Shown one piece after another: positions 1-8,150 of a DNA stretch of 64,000 nt (its first letter is position 1; every line of letters starts with the position of its first letter). A program made the translations under genes and the position numbers. The stretch is from Geothrix sp. (GTDB lineage: Bacteria; Acidobacteriota; Holophagae; Holophagales; Holophagaceae). The notes beneath the pieces were generated by a model. It was given only the letters and a program-made list of their open reading frames with translations, ran no database searches and was not told the DNA's origin. The DNA is taken from the NCBI GenBank assembly GCA_030824075.1, contig JAVBYJ010000026.1, forward strand, positions 1 to 64,000, read 5' to 3'.

Positions 1-279
1 CAGCGTCTCGCCCAGGAGAAGGCCGCCGAGTTCTCAGGCCGGCCCCAGGATCTCCGCTACCTTGGATTCTTCAAGGGCAGTCCTTCGGGCACCGTGGGCG
101 CGTTCATGAAGGGTGAGGAGCCCATCACCCTCATCCAGGGGACGGTTCTGAAGGAACGATGGAAGCTCATGTCCATTCTCGATACCCGCGCCGAATTCCA
201 GAACACGAAGTATCCGGACTTACGGATGGTCCTGGAGGCCCGCGAAGCCTCCGGTGGCGCGCCCGTGAACCAATTCTGA
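1..279 (+). CDS. C-terminal fragment of a pilus/type II secretion inner-membrane component (GspC/PilP-like)
   Basis: An open frame enters from the left edge and stops at 279, leaving 92 codons. The visible tail (YLGFFKG, GAFMKGEEPI, ERWKLMSIL) has the short beta-strand rhythm of the periplasmic HR/PilP domain that links inner-membrane pilus proteins to the secretin. I did not match it to a family by search. The secretin gene starts 18 bases downstream on the same strand and a pseudopilin follows, which supports a role in the same secretion or pilus machine. The name is therefore mainly an inference from context; the presence of a real coding end is well supported. Confidence 0.5.
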   Translation, partial: QRLAQEKAAEFSGRPQDLRYLGFFKGSPSGTVGAFMKGEEPITLIQGTVLKERWKLMSILDTRAEFQNTKYPDLRMVLEAREASGGAPVNQF

Positions 280-296
280 TCCGAAGGATGCCCCCG

Positions 297-2594
297 ATGC
301 CGATCCTCTCCTTCGCACCGCTTCGCAAACCCCTGATGGCCGCCGTGGTCCTGCTGCTGACCCTCGGCTGCAGCCTGCACCGGGCCAATAAGGCCTTCGA
401 CGAGGGGCGCTTCGACGACGCCGTGGTCGAGTACCGGACGGTCCTCCGCGGCGATCCCACCAACACGAAGGCCAGGATCGGCATCAAGCGCGCCTCCCAG
501 CGGGCTGCGGAGTTGCACCTCTCGCTTGCCCGCCAGGCCGACCAGCGGGGCTTCAGCGACACGGTGCTCACCGAGGTCCGCAAGGCCATCGTGCTGGATC
601 CCGATAACCAGATCGCCCAGGACTGGCTGATCCGGCTTGAGCAGAAGGCCGCCCGGGAAAAGGCCGAGGCCGAGTCCGTGGATGATCTAGAGGTCATGAA
701 GGTCAAAGCCGACTCCGTGAACGCCGTCCAGCTCAACCCGAGATCCCTCGAAGGCATCGATCTGAACTTCAGCCGCAGGACCAGCTTGCGGGAGATCCTC
801 GCGACCCTCAGCCGCGCCTCCGGCGTGAACATCATCCCCCACAGCTCCTTCCAGGATCAGAGCGTCTCCATCGATCTGCGCGGCCTGCCGTTCCAGCGGG
901 TGCTGGACACGCTGATGCTCCAGAACGACCTGTTCTTCAAGGTGATCGACACGAACACCATCATGGTCTTCAAGGCCACGCCACAGAACCGGGAACTGTA
1001 CGAAAACCAGATCATCAAAACCTACTACCTGTCCTTCGCCGAGCCGGATCCGGTGCGGTCCATCCTCACCACCATCAACCCGCAGCTCCGCGTATTCACC
1101 GACAAGCGCATCAACGCCATCATCGTGAAGGCCAAGCCGCTGGAACTGGCCATCGTCGATCAGGTGATCCGCAACCTGGACAAGGCCAAGGCCGAGGTCA
1201 TGGTCTACCTCGAGCTCATGGAAGTGACGGAGAACAGCCTGGAACAGGCGGGTCTGCTTCCGGTCATCAATGCCTCCGATACCTCGGGCACCTACCGCAT
1301 GGGCGCCACCACGGTGAACAACACGTCCGGCCTGAATACCAATTCCGGCTTCACTCGAATCACCACCGCCGACATTCGCGTCTTGTTCCCCAACCTCGCG
1401 CTGGATTTCCTAAAGAGCAACGGCGACGCCCGCCTGGTGGCCAGCCCCAACGTCCGCGTGGTCTCAGGGGAGACCGGCGAGGTGAACATCGGCGAAAAGA
1501 TCTCCACCACCCAGAGCCAGCTCTCCCTGCCGACCAGCGGGACCACCAGCACCGCCAGCGCCTCCTCGCTGCTGGGCGGCGTTGGCCAGACCTCGTTCTC
1601 CTACGAGGACGTCGGCGTGAAGATCAAGGTGGAGCCCCGCGTCCATCACAACGGGGAAATCACGCTCAAGATCAACAGCCTCGTCACCACCCTGAAGTCT
1701 GGCTCGACTCCGGGGCGCCCCGACCTCGGGAAACGGGAGATCATCACCTCGGCCCGGCTGCATGATGGCGAAACGGCCATCTTCGGCGGCCTGCTGAAGG
1801 ATGAGGAGCAGAAGAGCCTCCAGGGGATCTGGGGTCTGGCTGATATCCCGTTCATCGGGCGGCTGCTTGGCAACACGCGCAACAGCAAGGCCAAGACGGA
1901 TGTGATCCTCACCATCCGCGCGGTCCTGGTGCGCAAGCCCGTGCTTTCGGATCAGGACCTGGCTCCCTTCAACCCGGAGGATGCCGCTTCCAAGTCGGGT
2001 CCCTTCACCCCCAAACCGGTAAAGGCCACCCCGCCGGCCGCCGTACCACCCGCCACTCCCACTGCGCCACCGGCCTCTCCGGCCAAGCCTGGGACAAGCG
2101 CCAGTCCAGGAACGGCGGCCCCGGTCCCCCCCGTGGTTCCACCCTCCGAAGCCATCCAGGACAAGAAGCCCGGCACGGCTCCGGAACCGCCCCCTGCCGC
2201 TTCGGATCTGGTGTTCTTCATGTCGCCCGTGGCGGCGGAGATCAAGGCTGGAGAGCGTGTCCGCATCAACCTCAGCGTGAGCGGGGGCAAGGGCCTCAGT
2301 TCTGGAACACTCGAACTGCGCCTGCCGCCAGGGCTCCGCCTTCAGTCCGTCACCCCAGGGGAGTTCATCACCGGCGAGTCGGGCAGCCTTGAACAGTTCC
2401 CCGGCAAGGATGGGGTCTTGAAGCTGATCTTCAAGCGCAATCCAGCAGGCCTGGACAGCGGTCCCTTCGCCACTCTGGAACTGGAAGGTCTCACGGCCGG
2501 CAATGCCCCAGTCCTTATTCAAAGCGGGCAGTTCCTTGTGGGCACCGCCCCCATCTCCGGACGTTGGTCCAACGCCCTCGTGACGGTGCAGTGA
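297..2594 (+). CDS. Lipoprotein secretin (GspD/PilQ-type) with TPR head and cohesin-like tail
   Basis: Predicted outer-membrane secretin of 765 residues. The N-terminus has a lipoprotein-type signal ending LLLTLGC (Cys25), followed by a TPR-like region (about 26-140), an STN/N0-like domain (about 150-225, RASGVNIIPHSSFQDQSV), a NolW-type domain (about 235-310) and the secretin core (about 400-560, with VASPNVRVVSGETGEVNIG and GLLKDEEQKS). A Pro/Ala-rich linker (about 575-645) leads to a C-terminal cohesin-like beta-domain (LELRLPPGLRLQSVTPGEF). The start at 297 is chosen because AAGG lies nine bases upstream; ATG 288 is an alternative. The stop overlaps the GTG start of the pseudopilin gene. 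Family membership is clear; whether it serves type II secretion or type IV pili is not decided here. Confidence 0.88.
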   Translation: MPILSFAPLRKPLMAAVVLLLTLGCSLHRANKAFDEGRFDDAVVEYRTVLRGDPTNTKARIGIKRASQRAAELHLSLARQADQRGFSDTVLTEVRKAIVLDPDNQIAQDWLIRLEQKAAREKAEAESVDDLEVMKVKADSVNAVQLNPRSLEGIDLNFSRRTSLREILATLSRASGVNIIPHSSFQDQSVSIDLRGLPFQRVLDTLMLQNDLFFKVIDTNTIMVFKATPQNRELYENQIIKTYYLSFAEPDPVRSILTTINPQLRVFTDKRINAIIVKAKPLELAIVDQVIRNLDKAKAEVMVYLELMEVTENSLEQAGLLPVINASDTSGTYRMGATTVNNTSGLNTNSGFTRITTADIRVLFPNLALDFLKSNGDARLVASPNVRVVSGETGEVNIGEKISTTQSQLSLPTSGTTSTASASSLLGGVGQTSFSYEDVGVKIKVEPRVHHNGEITLKINSLVTTLKSGSTPGRPDLGKREIITSARLHDGETAIFGGLLKDEEQKSLQGIWGLADIPFIGRLLGNTRNSKAKTDVILTIRAVLVRKPVLSDQDLAPFNPEDAASKSGPFTPKPVKATPPAAVPPATPTAPPASPAKPGTSASPGTAAPVPPVVPPSEAIQDKKPGTAPEPPPAASDLVFFMSPVAAEIKAGERVRINLSVSGGKGLSSGTLELRLPPGLRLQSVTPGEFITGESGSLEQFPGKDGVLKLIFKRNPAGLDSGPFATLELEGLTAGNAPVLIQSGQFLVGTAPISGRWSNALVTVQ

Positions 2595-3049
2595 AGCGTC
2601 AAGGCGGGTTCACCCTGTTGGAACTGGTGGTCACAGCCACCGTGCTGATGATTCTGGCCTCTGCGGTGGTTCCCCTGGCCCGCAACGGACTCAAGCGCCA
2701 ACAGGAGCTGGAACTCCGGCGTTCCCTGCGCGAGATGCGAAGCGCCATCGATGACTACAAGAAGCAGGCTGAGCAGCAGAAAATCAAGGCCCCGCCTGCC
2801 GACGCCAACTTCTATCCGGAAAGCCTCGAACTCCTTGTGGAGGGCGCCCCCGCGACGGGTTCTGCCAGCCGCAAGATCCGATTTCTTCGTCGCATCCCCG
2901 TGGATCCCCTCACCGGCAAGGCCGAGTGGGGATTGCGGAACACCAACGATGATGCCAACAGCACCAGCTGGGGCGGGACCCATGTCTACGATGTCTACAG
3001 CCTCTCCCAGGGCACGGGCATGAACGGCATTCCCTACCGCGAGTGGTGA
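2591..3049 (+). CDS. Prepilin-like protein (GspG-type pseudopilin)
   Basis: 152-residue protein beginning KRQGGFTLLELVVTATVLMI, a textbook type III (prepilin) signal: Gly-Phe cleavage site, Glu at +5 and a hydrophobic helix. Residues about 40-60 form a charged helix, and the C-terminus contains DPLTGKAEWGLR, resembling the conserved calcium-site loop of GspG major pseudopilins. The GTG start at 2591 overlaps the secretin stop (GTGA), so the two are translationally coupled. It is probably processed by a prepilin peptidase encoded elsewhere and assembled into the pseudopilus. A minor type IV pilin is the alternative. Confidence 0.85.
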   Translation: MKRQGGFTLLELVVTATVLMILASAVVPLARNGLKRQQELELRRSLREMRSAIDDYKKQAEQQKIKAPPADANFYPESLELLVEGAPATGSASRKIRFLRRIPVDPLTGKAEWGLRNTNDDANSTSWGGTHVYDVYSLSQGTGMNGIPYREW

Positions 3050-3058
3050 GAATCGTGG

Positions 3059-3087
3059 TTGCCTCGGGACGCAGATCAAGCTAGGCT
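3059..3087 (+). promoter_or_regulatory. Promoter for tRNA-Leu
   Basis: TTGCCT (3059-3064) and TAGGCT (3082-3087) are separated by 17 bases, a sigma70-like arrangement, and lie about 48 bases upstream of the tRNA 5' end. Found by eye. Confidence 0.5.
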
Positions 3088-3135
3088 TTGTGTTCGGTAC
3101 GTCCGGAACCTGCGGGGCCCGGAATGCTCTTTCAA

Positions 3136-3221
3136 GCGGATATGGCGGAATTGGTAGACGCGCTAGCTTCAGGTGCTAGTGTTCACAAGACGTGGGGGTT
3201 CGAGTCCCTCTATCCGCACCA
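3136..3221 (+). tRNA. tRNA-Leu (anticodon CAG)
   Basis: An 86-base tRNA with encoded CCA. The acceptor arms are GCGGATA (3136-3142) and TATCCGC (3211-3217), with discriminator A3218 and CCA 3219-3221. The anticodon stem is CTAGC/GCTAG around loop TTCAGGT, giving anticodon CAG (reads CUG). A long variable arm and the T-loop GGTTCGAGTCC fit a class II leucine tRNA. The 3' end is buried in a long inverted repeat (see separate entry). Confidence 0.96.
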
Positions 3222-3254
3222 TTTTTTCGCCGGCGTTGCCGGCAAAAAAATGGT
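3218..3254 (+). repeat. 17-bp inverted repeat overlapping the tRNA-Leu 3' end
   Basis: Left arm 3218-3234 and right arm 3238-3254 are complementary over 17 positions with a single mismatch (C3228 against A3244) around a GTT loop. The arm includes the discriminator base and CCA of tRNA-Leu, then a T6 run, then GCCGGC. The A7 run follows the hairpin on this strand, so it is not a standard intrinsic terminator. Confidence 0.8.
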
Positions 3255-3283
3255 GAGTCGTACAAGACTTCATTGATAAAGGC

Positions 3284-3301
3284 ACCTGGCCTTTTCCAGG
3301 T
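3284..3301 (+). promoter_or_regulatory. Small hairpin in the rpsO leader
   Basis: ACCTGG (3284-3289) and CCAGGT (3296-3301) form a 6-bp stem with loop CCTTTT in the rpsO 5' leader. Ribosomal protein S15 represses its own translation through leader structures in several bacteria. That this hairpin does so here is only a suggestion. Confidence 0.3.
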
Positions 3302-3366
3302 TCGACCCCCCTTCGGTACGGGACTGAGGGATGGGTGACGGGCGACACCCCCGAAAAGGAGCCACC

Positions 3367-3636
3367 ATGGCCCTGAATGTTGAGCAGAAGAAGATCATCA
3401 TCGACGACTACAAGCAGCATGAGTCGGACACGGGTTCGCCCGAAGTGCAGGTCGCGATCCTCACCAAGCGCATCAATGACCTCACCGAGCACTTCAAGAC
3501 CCACACCAAGGACTACCACAGCCGCCGTGGTCTCATGATCATGGTTGGCCAGCGCCGCCGCCTGCTCGACTACCTCAAGCGCAAGAGCAAAGAGCGTTAT
3601 GCCGTCCTGATCGAGCGCCTCGGCCTCCGTCGCTAG
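3367..3636 (+). CDS. rpsO: 30S ribosomal protein S15
   Basis: 89 residues, the usual S15 length. S15 binds 16S rRNA helices 20-22 and helps form bridge B4. The family core is visible: [20 protein letters not shown], the central [15 protein letters not shown] and the C-terminal [25 protein letters not shown] 3367 is preceded by AAGGAG at 3356-3361, which excludes the longer in-frame start at 3331. The gene stands alone between tRNA-Leu and a terminator hairpin; the frequently adjacent pnp gene is not here. Confidence 0.98.
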   Translation: MALNVEQKKIIIDDYKQHESDTGSPEVQVAILTKRINDLTEHFKTHTKDYHSRRGLMIMVGQRRRLLDYLKRKSKERYAVLIERLGLRR

Positions 3637-3645
3637 TCCTCTCCA

Positions 3646-3684
3646 GGGGTTCCGCGCTTCGCGCATACCCCCGGACCCCCACGC
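3646..3684. repeat. REP-like GC-rich element downstream of rpsO
   Basis: Starts with the 17-mer GGGGTTCCGCGCTTCGC (3646-3662), has an internal small palindrome (GCGC TTCG CGC) and ends in C runs (ACCCCCGGACCCCCACGC). The same 17-mer occurs inside dnaE2 at 46515-46531. A diverged, inverted copy with the same layout lies at 44021-44063. Confidence 0.6.
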
Positions 3685-3709
3685 AAAGGCCCGGCCAAGC
3701 CGGGCCTTT
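3685..3709 (+). terminator. rpsO terminator hairpin
   Basis: Perfect 11-bp stem: AAAGGCCCGGC (3685-3695), loop CAA, GCCGGGCCTTT (3699-3709). The T run is short (TTT), so termination strength is uncertain. Confidence 0.7.
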
Positions 3710-3746
3710 GCTGTTGGTTCCTTGCGCTCTCGTGCGGGCGTTTTGC

Positions 3747-3761
3747 TATGTTCAAGGCATG
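3747..3761 (+). promoter_or_regulatory. Leaderless-type promoter of the Nudix gene
   Basis: TATGTT (3747-3752), six bases, then ATG at 3759. A loose TTGCGC lies at 3722-3727. The spacing puts the transcription start at or next to the ATG. Confidence 0.55.
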
Positions 3762-4433
3762 GACTTGACGCCCCTGCCCTGCCCCGAGCATCCGGATCCC
3801 TACACTGTTCTCGACCGACGGTTCGTCTACGACTCGCCCTGGATCCGCCTTCGCGAGGATCGCTTCCAGCATCGAAAGGGCGCCGTGGGTCGCTATGCCG
3901 TCTGCGGCTTCCAGCGCACCGCCTGCGGTGTGCTGGCCCTGGACGATCAGGATCGTGTGGTGCTGGTGGGTCAATGGCGCTACCCCTTGGAGGCCTACTC
4001 CTGGGAAATCCCGGAGGGGGGTGGCGAGGCGTGCGAAAGCCCTTTTGAGGCCATGCGCCGGGAGCTGGCCGAAGAGGCCGGTCTCACGGCACGGACCTGG
4101 GAGCCGCTGTGTTTCTTCCACCCCAGCAATTCCTCCACCGAGGAGGAGGCCTTTCTCTTCCTCGCCACCGGCCTTGACGCCACCGAAGGCACCCATGCGG
4201 AGGACGACGAAGAACTGATGGTCCACCGCGAGCCTTTCCAGGACTGTCTTCGCCGAGTCATGACCGGAGAGATCACCGATAGCCTCACGGCCATGGCCCT
4301 GCTGGCCCTCCAGGCGAAGCGAAGCGGCATTCCCGCAGAGATGGATCCAGCCCTGGCGGAACGGTTCTTCCAGCGGCCCCAGGAGCATCCTTCTGCCGGC
4401 CGGGCCCGCTGGGAAGCTCTGGATACGCCATGA
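3759..4433 (+). CDS. Nudix hydrolase, ADP-ribose pyrophosphatase-like
   Basis: 224-residue Nudix protein that should hydrolyse a nucleoside diphosphate linked to X; the ADP-ribose class is most likely from the length and from the WEIPEGG lead-in. The Nudix box is complete (GGGEACESPFEAMRRELAEE then AGL), with the metal-binding REL..EE residues in place. ATG 3759 is preferred because a -10-like TATGTT lies exactly six bases upstream, while the longer open frame would start inside the rpsO terminator. The stop overlaps the next start (ATGA), so it is coupled to the YciO/YrdC gene. Confidence 0.88.
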   Translation: MDLTPLPCPEHPDPYTVLDRRFVYDSPWIRLREDRFQHRKGAVGRYAVCGFQRTACGVLALDDQDRVVLVGQWRYPLEAYSWEIPEGGGEACESPFEAMRRELAEEAGLTARTWEPLCFFHPSNSSTEEEAFLFLATGLDATEGTHAEDDEELMVHREPFQDCLRRVMTGEITDSLTAMALLALQAKRSGIPAEMDPALAERFFQRPQEHPSAGRARWEALDTP

Positions 4434-5032
4434 TCCTCACCCTCCATCCAGAGACGCCCCAGATGCGTCACCTCGAGCGCATCGCCGAACTGTTGCGGCG
4501 CGATGGGGTCATCGCCTATCCCACCGATACGCTCTTCGGCCTGGGCTGCCTGGCGTCGCGCAAGAAGGCCGTCGATCGCGTCCAGCAGATCAAGGGCCGC
4601 GACCCCAAGAAACCCATGTCGATCCTGTGCTCCGACATGGAGATGTTCTGCCGCTACACCCGCCACCTGGACACGCCCACCTTTCGCCTCCTGAAGCAGA
4701 TGCTGCCGGGGCCCTACACGGTGCTCCTTCCCGCCAGTCGCGAAGTGCCGCGCTACCTCCAGAACAAGCAGGTCGTGGGCCTTCGCATCCCTGATCACCC
4801 ATTCTGCCAGGCACTGGTGTCCCTACTGGGCGAGCCCATCATCACGACCAGCGCCACGCTGCCGGATCAGCCCGTGCTGAATACCGCCTGGGAAATCGAA
4901 GAGGAACAGGGCCACGCCCTGGACCTCGTGGTGGACTGCGGCCAGCCCCTGGGCGTTCCCAGCACCATCGTGGATCTCAGCGAGGAGGGGCCGCTCCTGG
5001 TGCGGGAAGGCGCGGGGCCCTGGCCCATCTGA
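4430..5032 (+). CDS. YciO/YrdC/Sua5-family protein (threonylcarbamoyl-AMP synthase fold)
   Basis: 200 residues spanning the whole YrdC fold: VIAYPTDTLFGLGC near the N-terminus, KGRDPKKPMSIL, the PGPYTVLLPA motif, VGLRIPDHPFC and PSTIVDL near the end. TsaC/Sua5 makes threonylcarbamoyl-AMP for t6A37 of tRNA; the length, opening and KGRDPKKPMS form look more like the YciO branch, whose role is less settled. It begins within the stop of the Nudix gene and ends one base before the convergent SHOCT-tail gene. Confidence 0.85.
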   Translation: MILTLHPETPQMRHLERIAELLRRDGVIAYPTDTLFGLGCLASRKKAVDRVQQIKGRDPKKPMSILCSDMEMFCRYTRHLDTPTFRLLKQMLPGPYTVLLPASREVPRYLQNKQVVGLRIPDHPFCQALVSLLGEPIITTSATLPDQPVLNTAWEIEEEQGHALDLVVDCGQPLGVPSTIVDLSEEGPLLVREGAGPWPI

Positions 5033-5033
5033 A

Positions 5034-5753
5034 TCACTTCGCCTTATCGACAGCCTTCTTCCTCAGTGCCTGGCATTCCTCTTCGCTGAGGAGGCCGTCG
5101 CGCTTGAGCCCTTCGATGCGGCGCAGGGCCCCTTCCAGATCGAAGACGGGTGGCGGAATCGGGGCCGGCTTCGCGGTGGTTGCGGGCGCAGACACGGGCG
5201 CCAGGACCCGTCCCAAATTCTCGCACCAGCTGGCGTACTGGCTGGAGAGGATATCGGCGTTCAGCCCCTTGAGCGTGTCATGGAAGGCACCCAGCAATTC
5301 TCCCGTATCGCCATCCACCAGCTTCAGGTCGAAGGACAGGCTTGCCGCACCTGAAAACAGCGCGTCATCGGCCTCTCCCACCGCGTCCACGACCCGACCC
5401 ACGAGGATCACGTCCCCATCCGCGAGGGAGACGGGGATCGCGCCCTTGAGCCCACGCTGGAGGCCCTTCGCCAACTCGGGCACCAGGGTGCGCTCGAGAC
5501 GCCCCAGGAACAGCTGATCCTTCGTGGTTCGCCTGCCCAGAAGCCAGGCAGGCGGTTCCCAGACGTTGACCCGGAGCGTCCGCCCACGGAGGTCGAGGCC
5601 GGGCTTCAGCCATTGGAATCCGAGCGCTTTCGAGGGCTGGAGGACCGCTGCCGGGGCGAACCAGGCAGGATCAAGCCGTCCGTCGTCCAGGGGTGCGGAT
5701 TGCCCGAAGAGAAGGGCGGGAACGAGCAGGAGCCAAGCCGTGAATCGTCGCAT
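5034..5753 (-). CDS. Secreted protein of unknown function with SHOCT-like C-terminal helix
   Basis: 239 residues. A signal peptide (RRFTAWLLLVPALLFGQSAP) precedes a domain of alternating strands with GDVILVGRVVDAVGEAD and SFDLKLVDGDTGELL, resembling periplasmic or outer-membrane-associated DUF proteins. After a Pro/Ala linker, the last 35 residues (LEGALRRIEGLKRDGLLSEEECQALR) match the SHOCT short helical pattern. ATG 5753 is chosen as the start since TTGGAG sits five bases upstream; 5756 and 5759 are alternatives. It lies 49 bases after nadB on the same strand and may be its last operon member. I cannot assign a function. Confidence 0.65.
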   Translation of the reverse strand: MRRFTAWLLLVPALLFGQSAPLDDGRLDPAWFAPAAVLQPSKALGFQWLKPGLDLRGRTLRVNVWEPPAWLLGRRTTKDQLFLGRLERTLVPELAKGLQRGLKGAIPVSLADGDVILVGRVVDAVGEADDALFSGAASLSFDLKLVDGDTGELLGAFHDTLKGLNADILSSQYASWCENLGRVLAPVSAPATTAKPAPIPPPVFDLEGALRRIEGLKRDGLLSEEECQALRKKAVDKAK

Positions 5754-5802
5754 CATCACTCCAATGGGTTCGCAGGGCCGCCCTGGGGGTTCGGCTGGCA
5801 GA

Positions 5803-7377
5803 TCAGTCCACCCGATAGTGGCAGCCGCGGCTTTCCGGGTTCTGCAGGGCGGCGTTCAGGATGAGGCGGGCGCAGAGGATGCCGCTGCGCAATTCCAGGA
5901 GTTCACGGCTAAGGGAGGCCTCATGGTAGAAGCGCTCGATGCGGTGAGCCAGGTAGTGGAGGTCCGCCTTTGCGCGCTCCAGCCGGGCGCCGGTGCGAAC
6001 GATGCCGGCATAGTTCCACAGGGTGCTGCGGATGAGTCCCCAGTCCTGATCAATGAGCAGGGGATCCGTGTCCTGCGGTTCCACCGGCATGCGCCAAGTG
6101 GCCAGGTCACCGGGGTCCGGAAGCATCGCTCCGGGCAGCTCCTTCACGGCGGCCTCGGCACCGCGGAAGCCCCACAGCAGGCCCTCAAGCAGGCTGGTGG
6201 AAGCCAACCGGTTCGCGCCGTGCAGGCCCGTGCAGGCGACTTCGCCAGCCGCATAAAGCCCCGGCAGGCTGGTCCGTCCGTCGAGATCCACCAGTACGCC
6301 GCCGCAGAAGTAATGGGCCGCGGGCACCACGGGGATGGGCTGCCGGTGCGGATCGATGCCCTCGGCACGGCAGGCCGCCAGCACCGTGGGGAAATGGGAG
6401 TCCAGATCGAGTTTCGCCGCCACCGGGGCCAGATCGAGATACACGCACGCCTCGCCGCTGGCCGCCATCTCCTGGAAGATGGCTCGACTCACCACATCGC
6501 GGGGCGCCAGTTCCAGATGCTCCGGCGCGTACTTCGCCATGAACCGTTCGCCCTTCCGATTCACCAGCCGGGCACCTTCGCCACGGAGGGCCTCGGTCAA
6601 CAGGGTCCGGGGCTTGCCTGGCACATACAGCGCCGTGGGATGGAACTGCACGTACTCGCAGTTCACGATGCGGGCGCTGGCGCGGTAGGCGGCGGCCAGC
6701 CCATCGCCGGTCGCACTGGGGGGATTGGTGGTGTGGAGATACAGATACCCCAGGCCACCCGTGGCCAGCAGGGTCCGCCGGGCCAGTGCACCCTCCACTT
6801 CTCCGGTGGCAGGGTCAAAGAGGTAGGCGCCATGGACACGGATGGGTTCGTAGACGCGCACTGGACTGACACAGTGGTGCGGGCTGGTGATGAGATCCAC
6901 CAGGCAGAGGCCCTCCCGTACGCAGATGTTCGGATGCCTCCGCACGGCTTGGCTAAGGGCCGTCTGGATCGCCAATCCGGTGGCGTCCTTCGCATGGTAG
7001 ATGCGCCGCGCGCTGTGCGCGGCTTCGGCCGTGGGATCGGGTGTCCCGTTCGCCCCCAGGTCGAAAGGCACGCCTAGCCGCTCCCAGAGGAAGCTGCGGC
7101 AGAGCTTCGGCCCCTCCTCCGCCAGCAGGCTCACGGCTTCGGTCCGGCACAGGCCCGCCCCCGCCCCTTCGATATCCGAGGCCAACAGTTCCGGAGAATC
7201 ACCCTCCTCAGGTGGGGCCAGACCGATGATGCCGCCTTGGGCCCAGGCCGTGTTGGTGCCACCCAGCTCATCCTTGGCCACGAGCAGCACGGAGGCACCC
7301 AGATCCGCTGCCCGCAGGGCCGCCGAACACCCGGCGATCCCGGCCCCCAGCACCAGCAGATCGGCTGTTGCACTCAT
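5803..7377 (-). CDS. nadB: L-aspartate oxidase
   Basis: 524-residue flavoenzyme that oxidises L-aspartate to iminoaspartate, the first step of de novo NAD synthesis. The FAD-binding N-terminus LLVLGAGIAGCSAALRAADL, the following GGTNTAWAQGG, the substrate region NPPSATGDGLA..EYVQFHPTALY and the HGANRLASTSLLEG flavin motif are all present, with a normal C-terminal helical domain. Succinate dehydrogenase/fumarate reductase flavoproteins share the fold but have a longer capping domain and different residues. The start overlaps the stop of the DUF309 gene (ATGA). nadA and nadC are not nearby. Confidence 0.95.
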   Translation of the reverse strand: MSATADLLVLGAGIAGCSAALRAADLGASVLLVAKDELGGTNTAWAQGGIIGLAPPEEGDSPELLASDIEGAGAGLCRTEAVSLLAEEGPKLCRSFLWERLGVPFDLGANGTPDPTAEAAHSARRIYHAKDATGLAIQTALSQAVRRHPNICVREGLCLVDLITSPHHCVSPVRVYEPIRVHGAYLFDPATGEVEGALARRTLLATGGLGYLYLHTTNPPSATGDGLAAAYRASARIVNCEYVQFHPTALYVPGKPRTLLTEALRGEGARLVNRKGERFMAKYAPEHLELAPRDVVSRAIFQEMAASGEACVYLDLAPVAAKLDLDSHFPTVLAACRAEGIDPHRQPIPVVPAAHYFCGGVLVDLDGRTSLPGLYAAGEVACTGLHGANRLASTSLLEGLLWGFRGAEAAVKELPGAMLPDPGDLATWRMPVEPQDTDPLLIDQDWGLIRSTLWNYAGIVRTGARLERAKADLHYLAHRIERFYHEASLSRELLELRSGILCARLILNAALQNPESRGCHYRVD

Positions 7378-8150
7378 GCCAGCTCCCAGGTGGGGCGGTC
7401 CAGGGCCCAGAGGGGCGAAAGATCCGCGCGGTCGGTCATACGCTTCCCATGGTCCAGTCTCTGCGCTGTCAGGTCCAGCGAGGTCTGAATTCGCACCTCA
7501 CCCCAGGGCGTCGCGACCCGGCCTTCACAGGGCTCCAGGCGGCCAAGGGCCTCTTCCCATAGGGCCACCATGCCAGGCAGGTTGTGCAATTGGAGGTGGT
7601 GGTAGCCACCTGCCAGAAGGATGAGGCCCTGGATCTGGTCCTTCAGGTCGCCTTCTGCGGCGGTCCAGAGCGGTTCCAACGCGTCATGGCACTCATGGTA
7701 GAGGCCGTGGTTGAAGAGGGACACCCCGCAGGCCAAGGGATACCGGTCCCCCAGGGGCAGCGGCGTGAGCGCTGCCAGCTGCCAGCCACAGCGCAGGCTC
7801 ACCAGCGGGCCGAAGGCACCCCAGGCCGGTGCCGGGCGCCAGCCTCCAGATCCGCCTTCCGCCGTATCCGGCCAAGTCACGCGTTGGACCCGCCAAGCGG
7901 CCGCAGGATCGTGGTGACCCAGGGCGCCCAGCATCCGGGCCGCCAGGTTCAGCAATTCGGATTCAGGGATGCCCTCAGGATGGGCCTCCCGCACCCCCGG
8001 CGCCCCCAGGATCGTGGGCCAGACCAGGGTCTGGCGGGCTTCCGGATCTTGAAGCGCCGCCTCCAGGCGGTCCTGCAGGAAGCGGTGAACCCCCAGGGGC
8101 AGCCGAGGCTGGCGTTGCCAGAAGGGCGTGCGATTGCAGTCGTCGCTCAT
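7374..8150 (-). CDS. DUF309 domain protein
   Basis: 258 residues. The C-terminal half carries the DUF309 signature FNHGLYHECHDALEPLW followed by QIQGLILLAGGYHHLQ, a helical bundle of unknown function. The N-terminal half (about 1-115) is not recognised. ATG 8150 overlaps the yaaA stop and the gene's own stop overlaps the nadB start, so it sits translationally coupled in the middle of the chain. The longer open frame upstream has no ribosome-binding site advantage. Confidence 0.8.
   Translation of the reverse strand: MSDDCNRTPFWQRQPRLPLGVHRFLQDRLEAALQDPEARQTLVWPTILGAPGVREAHPEGIPESELLNLAARMLGALGHHDPAAAWRVQRVTWPDTAEGGSGGWRPAPAWGAFGPLVSLRCGWQLAALTPLPLGDRYPLACGVSLFNHGLYHECHDALEPLWTAAEGDLKDQIQGLILLAGGYHHLQLHNLPGMVALWEEALGRLEPCEGRVATPWGEVRIQTSLDLTAQRLDHGKRMTDRADLSPLWALDRPTWELA

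Noticed and set aside
3169-3666. Minus-strand frame with MVRIEGLEPPRL across tRNA-Leu and rpsO
   Set aside because: It runs antisense through a tRNA and rpsO. This phrase is a typical spurious translation of a tRNA-adjacent sequence.
5524-7077. 517-codon + strand frame opposite nadB
   Set aside because: Antisense shadow of nadB; Gly/Arg/Gln-rich without motifs.
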